Shown: in pieces, positions 25,670-33,858 of the stretch
Position numbering within the stretch: position 1 is the first letter of the stretch
Layout: every line of letters begins with the position of its first letter
Source: Rhodovibrionaceae bacterium
GTDB lineage: Bacteria > Pseudomonadota > Alphaproteobacteria > Kiloniellales > DSM-21159
Direction of reading: 5' to 3'
DNA: 64,000 nt
NCBI GenBank assembly: GCA_028279885.1
Contig: JANQMX010000011.1
Span: 1 to 64,000, forward strand
The notes under the pieces: model-generated
Seen by the model: only the letters and a program-made list of their open reading frames with translations
What the model was told of the DNA's origin: nothing
The model's database searches: none
Position numbers and translations under genes: made by a program

Positions 25670-26686
25670 CTAACGGATGACGAAGCCTTGGCCGACAGGG
25701 TCGTCGGGGTCGAGCAGCCACTTGCCGTAGCCGGTCAGCTTCGCGGTCCCCTTCACGGTCGGAACAACGGCGCGCAGATTGCCAACCGTTGTCTCGCCGA
25801 TCAGGCACCCCTCGAACTGGCCGCTGCCGAGCAGACCTTCCGACTTGATCGGCTGCCCCAGTTTCATCTTCCCGCGCGCCTCGAAGACCGCCATCATCAT
25901 ACTGGTCCCCGTGCCACCGGGCGAACGGTCGAGCTTGCCGTCGCTAAAGACATGGACGTTGCGGTAGAGGCTATCGGGCCGATCCGGCGCTTGCCAGAAG
26001 GTGCAGAAATGCACCTTTTCGATGTGCCGTTCGACCGGATGGCGCACGTCCAGCTTGGCGTTGATCTGCTGCTTCACCAACTGCCCCATCTCGGAGAGGT
26101 AGCTGCCGTTCTCCGGGCCGATTGGCCGCTCCTTGTCCGGCCATTCGACCACGGCGAAGAAATTGCCGCCAAAGGCGATGTCGGCCTTGATCGTACCGAA
26201 GCCCGGCAGCTCGATTGGCACATCCTGCTCCAAGACGAAGGCCGGCACGTTCTGAAAGCGGGTCCATTCGACCCTGCCGTTATCGCTGTGTACTTCCGAC
26301 TTCACCGTTCCGGCCGGCGTCTCGAACGTGATCCGCGTCGTCGGCTCTCCGATCCCATTCACCAAGTTGTGCGTCACCATGACCATGGACAGCGCGATGG
26401 TGCCATGGCCGCACATCTCGACATAGCGCTCGCTGTCCATCCAAATCATCCCGGCATCGCTGTCGGCGCCAGATGGGGGAGTCAGAAAAACGCCGAACAT
26501 GCCGTGGTGGCCGCGCGGCTCGCACATCAGAGAAGTGCGGACGTGATCGTAGTTTTCCTTCAGAAACTGGCGCTTGCCGAGAATGTCGAGGCCGGACGGA
26601 TAGGGGATACCGCTATGGACGATGCAGCTCGGCTCTCCTTCGGTGTGGGTGTAAATCACATCAATGAAGGACTGTCTTTTCATCAT
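25670..26686 (-). CDS. Proline racemase family protein with substituted second catalytic site
   Basis: A 338-residue member of the proline racemase / hydroxyproline epimerase / trans-3-hydroxyproline dehydratase family. The first active-site motif is intact: 'MCGHGTIALS' with Cys92. The second motif, normally DRSPCGTG in epimerases and racemases or with Thr in dehydratases, here reads 'DRSPGGTGTS', placing Gly257 where the base should be. The DNA codon is GGT, clearly not Cys or Thr. A two-base racemase mechanism is therefore unlikely. A dehydratase-like, one-base or different reaction is possible. It is followed in the same direction by no gene and is preceded by TRAP genes of the same strand (26744-29570), which may import its substrate. 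Confidence 0.88.
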   Translation of the reverse strand: MMKRQSFIDVIYTHTEGEPSCIVHSGIPYPSGLDILGKRQFLKENYDHVRTSLMCEPRGHHGMFGVFLTPPSGADSDAGMIWMDSERYVEMCGHGTIALSMVMVTHNLVNGIGEPTTRITFETPAGTVKSEVHSDNGRVEWTRFQNVPAFVLEQDVPIELPGFGTIKADIAFGGNFFAVVEWPDKERPIGPENGSYLSEMGQLVKQQINAKLDVRHPVERHIEKVHFCTFWQAPDRPDSLYRNVHVFSDGKLDRSPGGTGTSMMMAVFEARGKMKLGQPIKSEGLLGSGQFEGCLIGETTVGNLRAVVPTVKGTAKLTGYGKWLLDPDDPVGQGFVIR

Positions 26687-26743
26687 GGTCGCACTTCACT
26701 TCTGATTGGGTTGATAGGAATGGCCGCCGTTTTGGACGGCGCG

Positions 26744-28024
26744 CTAGAGCCCCAGGGCACGCGGAACGGCGAGCACCATCGTTTCGGGGAAGAAGATGAC
26801 CAGCAGCAGCACGGCAAGCATCACCGCGATGAACGGCAAGTTGGCTCGGGTCAACGTGAAGATGTCGACCTTGGCCAGCACACTGGTGATGAAAAGCGCG
26901 GCCCCGACCGGCGGGGTCTGCTGGCCAATGCCCCAGCAGAGAACCACCACCATTCCGAAATGAACCGGATCAATGCCGAGCAACGTCACCACCGGATAGA
27001 ACAGCGGCACGATGATGAACATCATCGCAATGCCGTCCAGGAAGGTCCCGGCGACGATCAACACCAAGCTAAGCACGATCAGGAAAAGGGTCGGCGACAT
27101 CTCGGCTTCGGCGATCGGGCCGAGCAGACTGTCCGCCAGCGACTGGTAGGTGAAGGTGAACCCAAGCACATGGGCCGTCGCCGTGACCAGCATCACGGCA
27201 CCGCTCAGGACGGCAGCCTCGACGAAGGTACTGTAAAGGCGGCGCAAGGAAAGAGAGCGATAGAACACGGTGCTGACGACGATACCGTAGACGACGGCGA
27301 CCGCGGACGCCTCGGTCGGCGTGAAGACTCCGCCCAGGATACCGCCCAGGATGATCACCGGCATGGCGAGCGCGGGCAGCGCCCGGACGAAGGCGCGCAG
27401 CGTCTTGCTCAAAGAGAAAGGGGCTTCCGCCGGATAGCCCTCGCGCGTCGAGATGACCCAGGCGGCGGCGATCAGGCCCATGCCGAGCAACAACCCGGCC
27501 ACCAACCCGGCAGCGAAGAGCGCGCCGGTCGAGATACCGATGAAGGCACCGAGAATGACCATCGGCACGCTGGGCGGTATAATGATGCCGATGGTCGAGG
27601 ATGCGGCCGTAACGGCCCCGGTGAAGGCCCGGCTATAGCCCCGCTTCACCATCGGTCGGATGAGAATCCCGCCGACCGCGGCGGTATCGGACATCGAGGT
27701 CCCGCTCATTCCGGCAAAAAACATGCTCGTGACGACGTTGACCGCGGCGAGCCCGCCCCGCAGCTGGCCGACGAGTGTCTTGGCGAAGTCCACCAACTGA
27801 CCCGAGATGCCGCTACGCGACATGATCTGCCCGGCGAGAATAAAGAGAGGGACGGCGAGCAGCGGGAAGCTCTGCACCCCGCGGTACAGCCGCTGCGCGA
27901 CGACCAGAAGGTCGATGCCTGCGACCGCCAAGCTTATGACCGATACGGCAACGAGAGCGTAAGCGATCGGCAATCCGAAGCCGATCAGGCCGAGCAAGCC
28001 GCAAAGAACGAGAAGCAGTTCCAT
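26744..28024 (-). CDS. dctM: TRAP transporter large permease (DctM family)
   Basis: A permease of 426 residues from the ATG at 28024 ('MELLLVLCGLLGLIGFGLPIAYAL'). The longer reading from 28063 would overlap dctQ and add a basic non-conserved stretch. About 12 membrane segments are present with DctM motifs 'FFAGMSGTSMSDTAAVGGILI', 'STIGIIIPPSVPMVILGAF', 'FTPTEASAVAVVYGI' and 'QQTPPVGAALFITS'. It is preceded by dctQ with a 10-bp gap. With dctP it makes a complete TRAP importer next to the proline-racemase-like gene and a GlxA-type regulator. Confidence 0.93.
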   Translation of the reverse strand: MELLLVLCGLLGLIGFGLPIAYALVAVSVISLAVAGIDLLVVAQRLYRGVQSFPLLAVPLFILAGQIMSRSGISGQLVDFAKTLVGQLRGGLAAVNVVTSMFFAGMSGTSMSDTAAVGGILIRPMVKRGYSRAFTGAVTAASSTIGIIIPPSVPMVILGAFIGISTGALFAAGLVAGLLLGMGLIAAAWVISTREGYPAEAPFSLSKTLRAFVRALPALAMPVIILGGILGGVFTPTEASAVAVVYGIVVSTVFYRSLSLRRLYSTFVEAAVLSGAVMLVTATAHVLGFTFTYQSLADSLLGPIAEAEMSPTLFLIVLSLVLIVAGTFLDGIAMMFIIVPLFYPVVTLLGIDPVHFGMVVVLCWGIGQQTPPVGAALFITSVLAKVDIFTLTRANLPFIAVMLAVLLLVIFFPETMVLAVPRALGL

Positions 28025-28034
28025 CAGCGCCCTG

Positions 28035-28538
28035 CTAGATCTCGCCCGAAAACGCGCTGTCACCGGTGCCGAACACAGCTTCGCCCCGCCGGGCGCGCCG
28101 CATCGCCCCCACCCACTCCACCAGCGCCTGAATGGCGATCAGGAACCCGCTCAACGGAATGGCGGCATAGAGCAGGCCCAAGGAAAGCTCCAGGACCAGC
28201 GTACTCTGCTCGTGGAACAGCAGAACCTGGCGCCCCCCGTAAAAAACCATGACCGCGGCAATGAGAAGCACGATCGACTGGTTCAAGGAATGGACGACAG
28301 CCTGCGCGGCGACCGGGAGGCGGGCAACCAGAACCTCGACCTTGAGATGAGCGCTTTTGCGCGCCGCAAGATAGGCGCCCAGAAATGTGATGTAGGTCAG
28401 GAGCGCCAGAGAGGCCTCGAAGCTCCAGGACAACGCCGAATCCAGGACGTAGCGGAAGATAACGGCCGCGAAGGCGATCAGCACGGTCACGGCCAACAGG
28501 CCCGCGCAGATCGCCTCCAGGATTCGGTCGGTCCACAT
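28035..28538 (-). CDS. dctQ: TRAP transporter small permease (DctQ family)
   Basis: A 167-residue membrane protein with four hydrophobic segments, near 10-33, 45-62, 85-108 and 125-148. Family features include 'VIFRYVLDSALSWSFEASLALLTYITFLGAYLAARKSAHLKVEVL', in which the Arg-Tyr after the first segment, the Trp-Ser-x-Glu core and the later His-x-x-Val are conserved in DctQ. It sits 33 bp after dctP and 10 bp before dctM. Confidence 0.92.
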   Translation of the reverse strand: MWTDRILEAICAGLLAVTVLIAFAAVIFRYVLDSALSWSFEASLALLTYITFLGAYLAARKSAHLKVEVLVARLPVAAQAVVHSLNQSIVLLIAAVMVFYGGRQVLLFHEQSTLVLELSLGLLYAAIPLSGFLIAIQALVEWVGAMRRARRGEAVFGTGDSAFSGEI

Positions 28539-28571
28539 GACGAAGAGTCTAAAGGCTTAGGATCTGACGGC

Positions 28572-29570
28572 TTATGGGGTGGCTGCCGACACCAAATCGA
28601 TCAGCGTCTTGGCGGCCTCTCCGTTCTCTGCCGCCCAGTCGTCCCAAATCGGCTTCGATGCCTCGACGAAAGCGGCCGTGTCGGCTTCGTTCACCGCCAT
28701 ACCCTGGCCCTTGAGGTAATCGATGATCTCACCTTCGGCCTCCTGCCCCAGCTTACGGGTGTAATCCGCGGCTTCGCGGCCGGCCTGCTCGAAGATCTCC
28801 TGGGTCGCCGGGTCCAGCTTCTGGAAACTGTCCTCGCTCATCAGCAGGTAAGTCACGGTATAGAGGTGGTTGGTGATCGAAAGATACTTCTGAACCTCAT
28901 AGAACTTGGTGACCTTGGCCCAGATGACCGGGTTTTCCTGGCCGTCGAAGACCCCGGTCTGCAGCGCCGTATAGAGCTCCTTGAACGGCAAGGGCGACGC
29001 GTTGGCGCCATAGGTGTTGAAGATCTTGATGCGCAACTTGCTGGACGGCGTACGCATCTTCACGCCATCGAGGTCGGCCGGCGTCGAAATCGGCCGGACG
29101 TTGTTGGTGATCTGACGAAAGCCGCCCTCCATGAAGCCGAGGACACGCAGGCCCTTTTTCGCCAAACGCTCTTCAATCCACTCGCCGGCCTCGCCGTTCA
29201 TGGCCGCGGCGATATGGTCGCGGTTCTGAAAGATGTAGGGCAATGCCGTCGCGCCGAGCGCCGAGTCGACCGTCGTGATCGGCGTTTCGATGGTGGCGAT
29301 ATCCAGGGTGCCGGCCTGCATCGACTCGATGGAGCTCACTTGATCGCCGAGCGCGCTGGAGTGGAACCGTTTGATCCCCACCTTGTCGCCGGCGCGCTCC
29401 TCGACGATCTCGGCGAAGCGCTTCATGCCGAGATAGGCGATGCCTTCCTCATTGCCGACGGCGTTGGCCCGAAGTTCCCGGTCCGCGGCGGTGGCCGTAT
29501 GCGCGATGGCGGACAGAACGGCGAAGGCGCCGAAGAGCGCAATCAGCATCCGGATTCCGAATGGTCTCAT
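28572..29570 (-). CDS. dctP: TRAP transporter substrate-binding protein (DctP family)
   Basis: A receptor of 332 residues starting at 29570 ('MRPFGIRMLIALFGAFAVLS'), whose signal peptide ends in 'HTATA'. A longer in-frame start at 29675 would run into the divergent regulator. The mature protein has the standard DctP motifs: 'ADLDGVKMRTPSS' with the carboxylate-binding Arg, 'LPFKELYTALQTGVFDGQENP' and 'KYLSITNHLYTVTYLLMSE'. The 'GVFDGQENP' segment is typical of the C4-dicarboxylate/hexuronate-type DctP branch. It heads dctPQM and is divergent from the regulator at 29658. Confidence 0.92.
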   Translation of the reverse strand: MRPFGIRMLIALFGAFAVLSAIAHTATAADRELRANAVGNEEGIAYLGMKRFAEIVEERAGDKVGIKRFHSSALGDQVSSIESMQAGTLDIATIETPITTVDSALGATALPYIFQNRDHIAAAMNGEAGEWIEERLAKKGLRVLGFMEGGFRQITNNVRPISTPADLDGVKMRTPSSKLRIKIFNTYGANASPLPFKELYTALQTGVFDGQENPVIWAKVTKFYEVQKYLSITNHLYTVTYLLMSEDSFQKLDPATQEIFEQAGREAADYTRKLGQEAEGEIIDYLKGQGMAVNEADTAAFVEASKPIWDDWAAENGEAAKTLIDLVSAATP

Positions 29571-29657
29571 AGCGAAGTACTCCTGTCGGACGGTGAGCAA
29601 GGGGGCGATCCCTTGATTGTGATGGCGCCCCCTATCGCTTATGGGTATATTTACGTC

Positions 29658-30701
29658 ATGAAGCTGAATAAGCACGACACGCCGCCGGTCCGGCCCAGAG
29701 CCCTTAGGCCGGACCTGAAGATCGGATTCGTGCTGCTGGACAAGTTCACCCTAGCCGCCTTCGCGACCTTCATCGACGCCATTCGCCTGGCGGCCGACCG
29801 CGGCGGCCGCAGCCGCAAGATCCACTGCAGCTGGAGCATCCTCGGCGACAGCACCGTACGGGCAAGTTGCGGACTTGAGGTCGTTCCGAACGAGCCGATG
29901 GACCGTCCCGAGCGCTTCGACTACATCGCCGTCTGCGGGGGCAACGGCTTCGAGGAACCGCAGACCGCACGGAAATGCGCGGGCTTCCTCCAGGAGGCTG
30001 CGGCAAAGGGCGTACGGCTGATCGGCGTGTGTTCCGGCAGCTTCGCGCTGGCCGAGGCTGGCCTCTTGGATGGCTACCGAGTCTGTGTCCACTGGAACGT
30101 GCTGCAGAGCTTCACGGAGAGCTACCCTGCCATCAAGGCGAGCTCCGACCAGCTGTTCATCGATGCCGGCGAACGCATCACCTGTGCCGGCTCCATGGGC
30201 GGCGCCGATCTTGCCCTATCGCTCATCCGGCGCCACTGCAGCCCGGAGAAAGCGCAGCAGGCCGCTCGCCACATGATGTTGCAGAGCGGCCGGCCCGGAG
30301 ACTTTCCCCAGCCGCACTTTCTTTGCGATTTGGAACACACCGCGGACACGGTGGTGCGCCGAGCCGCGCTGCTGATGGAGCAGTCGCTGAACGAGTTCCG
30401 CCCCATAGCCTGGTTCGCGGGGCGCGCAGGCGTTTCGGTGCGTCAGCTTGAACGGCGTTTCAAGGCCACGCTCGGGCTTTCGCCGGCCGCCTTTTTCCGG
30501 CGGCTGCGCCTCGACTATGCTGCCTTTCTGTTGCGGCAAACCGACCTGCCGGTGTTGGAAATCGCCATCGACGCCGGGTTCGTCGATGGCACGCACATGA
30601 CCCGCGAATTCAAGAGGCGCTTCCTTGAAACGCCAAGCGAGTACCGCGCGACGGGCTATGTGGGAAAACCGGCAGCTGAAGCACCTCCATCGGGGCCATA
30701 G
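29658..30701 (+). CDS. GlxA-type transcriptional regulator (GATase1-like + AraC HTH)
   Basis: A 347-residue regulator. Residues 18-190 form a DJ-1/PfpI-like amidotransferase fold with 'LIGVCSGSFALAEAGLLDGY', the nucleophile-elbow Cys being retained. Residues 240-335 form an AraC-type double HTH: 'RPIAWFAGRAGVSVRQLERR' and 'PVLEIAIDAGFVDGTHMTRE'. Relatives such as GbdR and CdhR control catabolism of betaines, carnitine and amino-acid derivatives. The ATG at 29658 is used; in-frame sequence further upstream lies antisense to the dctP gene. It is divergent from dctPQM with an 87-bp gap, so it probably controls that operon and perhaps the racemase-like enzyme. Confidence 0.9.
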   Translation: MKLNKHDTPPVRPRALRPDLKIGFVLLDKFTLAAFATFIDAIRLAADRGGRSRKIHCSWSILGDSTVRASCGLEVVPNEPMDRPERFDYIAVCGGNGFEEPQTARKCAGFLQEAAAKGVRLIGVCSGSFALAEAGLLDGYRVCVHWNVLQSFTESYPAIKASSDQLFIDAGERITCAGSMGGADLALSLIRRHCSPEKAQQAARHMMLQSGRPGDFPQPHFLCDLEHTADTVVRRAALLMEQSLNEFRPIAWFAGRAGVSVRQLERRFKATLGLSPAAFFRRLRLDYAAFLLRQTDLPVLEIAIDAGFVDGTHMTREFKRRFLETPSEYRATGYVGKPAAEAPPSGP

Positions 30702-30790
30702 ATTCCGTCTCGGCCCGAGCTACCGACAGCCTGTCTTGTACTTGAGGAAATGATGACACCGGCGGCGGCCCCATCGCTCACCACGGCGCC

Positions 30791-31546
30791 TTATCCTCTC
30801 ACGGCTTTTGCAATCTGCTCGGCCTGAGTTTCGACGTTGATGTCGACGTAGGAGGTCACTTCCAGCTTGCGGTCTTCATAGACGTCTTTCGGCGCATGCT
30901 CGCGCTGCCAGTTGGCGACGCAGGCATCACGTTCCCGAATCAGCTGCTCGATCTGCGGTCGGAAGAGCCGCAGCATGGCCGTCACCCAACGATTGGCCGG
31001 CCAGGACGGCCGCGCGTGACCGATCTCAAAGCAGTCGAGCATGCGGATGACGTCCTGCGCTACGTACCAGGTCTCTCCGGTCACCCAGCGGTTGACGGTG
31101 AATAGCCGAATGGGAAAGCCCTTGGCATCCATGGCGATGGCGATCAGGTGTGACAGTGCGTCGTTTTCGCTCTCCATCGGCGGCTCGGCCTTGGGAACCG
31201 GCGCCGGGCGCACACCGAGCGGCATCCCCTTAGGCCGCAAGAAGGTGTGAAAGTGGCCGTGCTCGCCTTCGAAGCGCTCTTCCGGCGGGTGGGCGTGGTA
31301 GTAGTACTGCGCATGCGACTCGGAGTCGTAGACATCACCTTTGGGATAGTGGTCCCACTCATAGAAGGTGCCGTTGCCGCGCAGCAGCTCACTGACAACG
31401 TTGTCCCCGGTCTTTTCCAGGACGCGATGAACGGCAACCACCTCTTCGGCGGCGGCCCGCATGGCCTTGAGCCGCTCAGCGGAGAGGCTGGAAAAGGCAA
31501 CCCCTTCGGCAGGCAGGCATTTGGCGACCTGGGTTCTCATGCTCAT
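30791..31546 (-). CDS. Conserved-looking hypothetical protein with His-rich centre
   Basis: A soluble protein of 251 residues, without signal peptide or membrane segment. I do not recognise the family. Its centre has a dense His/aromatic stretch, including 'YYYHAHPPEERFEGEHGHFH' and 'TFLRPKG', followed by 'IAMDAKGFPIRLFTVNRWVT', and 'GETWYVAQDVI'. The clustered His residues and acidic neighbours suggest metal binding. The first Met pair (31546/31540) is chosen because the region upstream to 31627 is not well formed; the start remains uncertain. It is divergent from apt and convergent with the GlxA-type regulator. Confidence 0.7.
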   Translation of the reverse strand: MSMRTQVAKCLPAEGVAFSSLSAERLKAMRAAAEEVVAVHRVLEKTGDNVVSELLRGNGTFYEWDHYPKGDVYDSESHAQYYYHAHPPEERFEGEHGHFHTFLRPKGMPLGVRPAPVPKAEPPMESENDALSHLIAIAMDAKGFPIRLFTVNRWVTGETWYVAQDVIRMLDCFEIGHARPSWPANRWVTAMLRLFRPQIEQLIRERDACVANWQREHAPKDVYEDRKLEVTSYVDINVETQAEQIAKAVRG

Positions 31547-31806
31547 GGCGTTGAAAGATAGTCCCTCTACATCGCGCGGCCAGATGAAAAGCCCGTGACG
31601 GCCGCGTGAGCCCCAAAGCAGCCCCAAGTCTCGCGCACCAGGTAAATTCCCACAAGGTTATGTTTGATTTGCGCGAGCCCTCCCCATCTTTCCCGCGGCT
31701 GCACCGACCGCATTGCAAAAGGGGTTCACGCAACTATCTTGGCGCCCTTGCGAAGACGACGTCGCCCGCAACACTCTCTTGTGCCAAGCCTTCCCAGGAA
31801 TTCCCG

Positions 31807-32325
31807 ATGGACCTGAAAGATCACATTCGCAGCGTGCCCGACTTTCCCAAGCCCGGCATTCTCTTCTACGATATCTCCACGCTGCTGATACATCCCGTCG
31901 CCTGGCACACGACGGTTGAGCGCCTCGCAACCGCCGTCCGTGCCTATGAACCGGACCTCCTGGTCGGCATCGAGTCCCGCGGCTTTCTGACCGCAGCCCC
32001 ATTGGCGCTGCACATGGGATTGGGGTTTGCCATGGTACGCAAGGCCGGCAAGCTGCCCGGCGAGGTGGCGCGCTACGACTACGATCTCGAGTACGGCACC
32101 GACCAGATCGAGATTCAGACGGATGCTATCCAGCGCGGCCAGCGCATCGCCATCATGGACGACCTCCTCGCCACCGGCGGCACCATGGCGGCCGCTTGCG
32201 ACCTCATTCGCCAGCGTGGCGGCGAGGTGGTCTGCGGCGCCTGCATCATCGAGCTCAACTTCCTCAAAGGCCGCGAGCGCCTCGACGTGCCGGTGGAAAC
32301 CCTTGTGCAGTACGAGATCGGCTGA
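31807..32325 (+). CDS. apt: Adenine phosphoribosyltransferase
   Basis: This enzyme salvages adenine to AMP using PRPP. The 172-residue product has the expected length. It shows '[16 protein letters not shown]' at the N-terminus, the flexible loop '[21 protein letters not shown]', and the PRPP-binding motif '[21 protein letters not shown]'. The ATG at 31807 matches the family's '[17 protein letters not shown]' start. Sequence further upstream in frame is not conserved-looking. Downstream, GCAGGCA (32329-32335) can pair with TGCCTGC (32359-32365), a weak terminator-like stem without U-run. Confidence 0.95.
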   Translation: MDLKDHIRSVPDFPKPGILFYDISTLLIHPVAWHTTVERLATAVRAYEPDLLVGIESRGFLTAAPLALHMGLGFAMVRKAGKLPGEVARYDYDLEYGTDQIEIQTDAIQRGQRIAIMDDLLATGGTMAAACDLIRQRGGEVVCGACIIELNFLKGRERLDVPVETLVQYEIG

Positions 32326-32640
32326 GCAGCAGGCAGAGAGCAATTTCTCTTCGGCTTTTGCCTGCACGTCACAAGAATCATAAATTCAAATCTTCTTTCC
32401 TGGCATTTTATTGCTTGATCCTGGGAACCGGGCAGCCGTAGGGTTCAAGCGGTTTGGGCGTTAGCCTCTCGCCAACACCAGGAGAAGTGTCTCAGTGTCA
32501 CACAAGACAATCGTCGTCGTTAGGAGCGGGCGCATGGAGCGGTAACGGCCTCCAGACCGTTGCCCCTTGCGCCCTCGGAGCCCGTCCGGGGGCTTTTTTT
32601 ATGCCTGCTCGTTGCCGGGCCGCCCGGCAGAAAGGACCGC
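32326..32640 (+). promoter_or_regulatory. 315-bp leader region with structured RNA before the MFS gene
   Basis: This gap holds an AT-rich part (32370-32420), probably with a promoter, then a region of nested pairings. GGGCGCA (32528-32534) pairs with TGCGCCC (32568-32574) and encloses TGGAG (32535-32539) paired with CTCCA (32550-32554). AACGG (32544-32548) and CCGTT (32557-32561) offer a competing stem. A terminator follows at 32579-32600, then the MFS ribosome site AAAGGA. The order suggests an attenuator, riboswitch or small RNA. It matches no class I can name. Confidence 0.5.
32579..32600 (+). terminator. Rho-independent terminator upstream of the MFS gene
   Basis: AGCCC (32579-32583) pairs with GGGCT (32590-32594) around a 6-base loop and is followed by an uninterrupted run of seven T (32594-32600). 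It sits 41 bases before the MFS start codon, so it would end transcription of the leader before the gene. Confidence 0.75.
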
Positions 32641-33837
32641 ATGCGTTTCGCCGCCAGCTCACCGCCACATCTCGCGACACTCGTCCTGTTGACCGGCCTG
32701 TCGGTCTTGTCGCTGAACATGTTCCTGCCGTCACTGACCAACATGGCCGCCGACTTCCAAGTCGACTATGCGCTGATCAGTCTGTCGATCGCGGGCTATC
32801 TGGGCGTCACGGCCTTGCTGCAGCTGATCATCGGTCCGCTGTCCGACCGATTCGGGCGACGACCAGTGCAGCTGACCGCTCTTCTGATCTTCGTCCTGGC
32901 TTCGGCGGTCTGTGCCGTCACGGAGGACGTCTGGACCTTCCTGGTCTTTCGCGTTTGCCAAGGTGCCATCATCTCCGGCTGGGTGATCGCCCTGGCCGTC
33001 GTGCGCGACACCCGTCCGCCGCAGGAGGCCGCCAGCCTGATCGGCTACATCTCCATGGCCATGGCCGTCTCACCCATGCTGGGCCCGATGCTCGGCGGCC
33101 TGTTGGATACAGCCTTCGGCTGGCGCGCCAGCTTTCTGGTCTACGTTGGACTCGGCCTTGCTCTCTTCGCCATCTGCTGGGTGGACCTGGGCGAGACCAA
33201 CGCCAACCGCGCGGACACCTTGGCAAAGCAGCTCAAGAGCTACCCCGACCTGCTCGGCTCTCAGCGCTTCTGGGGTTACTCGCTCTGCATGGGCTTTTCC
33301 GTCGGCACCTTCTATTGCTTCTTGGCCGGCGCGCCGCTTGTCGCCACCCAACTCTACGGCCTCTCAACGGAGGTGCTGGGGTTCGCCATGGGCAGCATCA
33401 CAGCCGGCTTCATGTTTGGCAGCTTCCTTTCAGGCCGCTTCGCCAGCCGCCACGCCCTGACCACCATGATGATCGCCGGCCGCCTGGTCGCCTGCGGCGG
33501 CCTCACCGCCGGACTCCTGATCATCTTAGCTGGCGCCGAGCATGTCATCTGGCTGCTCGGCGCGGCTGTCTGCTCCGGTATCGGCAACGGCCTGACCACG
33601 CCCAGTGCCAGTGCCGGGGCGCTTTCAGTCCGGGCAGATCTGGCCGGTAGCGCCTCCGGCCTCACAGGCGCCTTGACCGTGGCTTTAGGCGCCGTGTTGA
33701 CCCCGATCACCGCCCGGCTGGTCGACGCAGAGGCCGGCGCTGCAATCCTGCTGTCGATCATGCTGGCTGCTGCTTTCGCGGCGCTGCTCGCTGCCCTCGC
33801 CGTACGGCAGAGCGAGCGGCGCACACAGCCAGCTTAA
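32641..33837 (+). CDS. MFS drug-resistance type transporter (Bcr/CflA family)
   Basis: A 398-residue 12-segment exporter. Typical Bcr/CflA features are the opening 'LNMFLPSLTNMAADFQVDYA', the motif-A loop 'GPLSDRFGRRPVQLTALLIF' and 'FRVCQGAIISGWVIALAVVRD', with 'AVSPMLGPMLGGLL' as antiporter motif C. Such proteins export drugs, dyes, sulfonamides or cysteine by H+ exchange. The ATG at 32641 has AAAGGA 8-13 bases upstream; an in-frame start at 32560 would read through the terminator. Expression is probably controlled by the structured leader. Confidence 0.92.
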   Translation: MRFAASSPPHLATLVLLTGLSVLSLNMFLPSLTNMAADFQVDYALISLSIAGYLGVTALLQLIIGPLSDRFGRRPVQLTALLIFVLASAVCAVTEDVWTFLVFRVCQGAIISGWVIALAVVRDTRPPQEAASLIGYISMAMAVSPMLGPMLGGLLDTAFGWRASFLVYVGLGLALFAICWVDLGETNANRADTLAKQLKSYPDLLGSQRFWGYSLCMGFSVGTFYCFLAGAPLVATQLYGLSTEVLGFAMGSITAGFMFGSFLSGRFASRHALTTMMIAGRLVACGGLTAGLLIILAGAEHVIWLLGAAVCSGIGNGLTTPSASAGALSVRADLAGSASGLTGALTVALGAVLTPITARLVDAEAGAAILLSIMLAAAFAALLAALAVRQSERRTQPA

Positions 33838-33858
33838 AACCAGGTCGCGCGGGAACCT

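Noticed and set aside
25688-28252. A very long plus-strand open frame (about 850 codons) antisense to the proline-racemase-like and dctM genes
   Set aside because: It is an antisense shadow. Its translation is full of His/Arg/Gln/Asp runs without domain character, while the opposite strand has clear family motifs.
28212-29657. Upstream extension of the GlxA-type regulator frame to about 829 codons
   Set aside because: The extension lies antisense to dctQ and dctP and shows no protein-like pattern. The regulator fold begins just after 29658.
32528-32600. Guanidine-II (mini-ykkC) riboswitch
   Set aside because: An AACGG segment near paired bases recalls the ACGR loops, but a second ACGR-loop hairpin is missing and the stem geometry does not fit. 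It is kept only as an unclassified leader.
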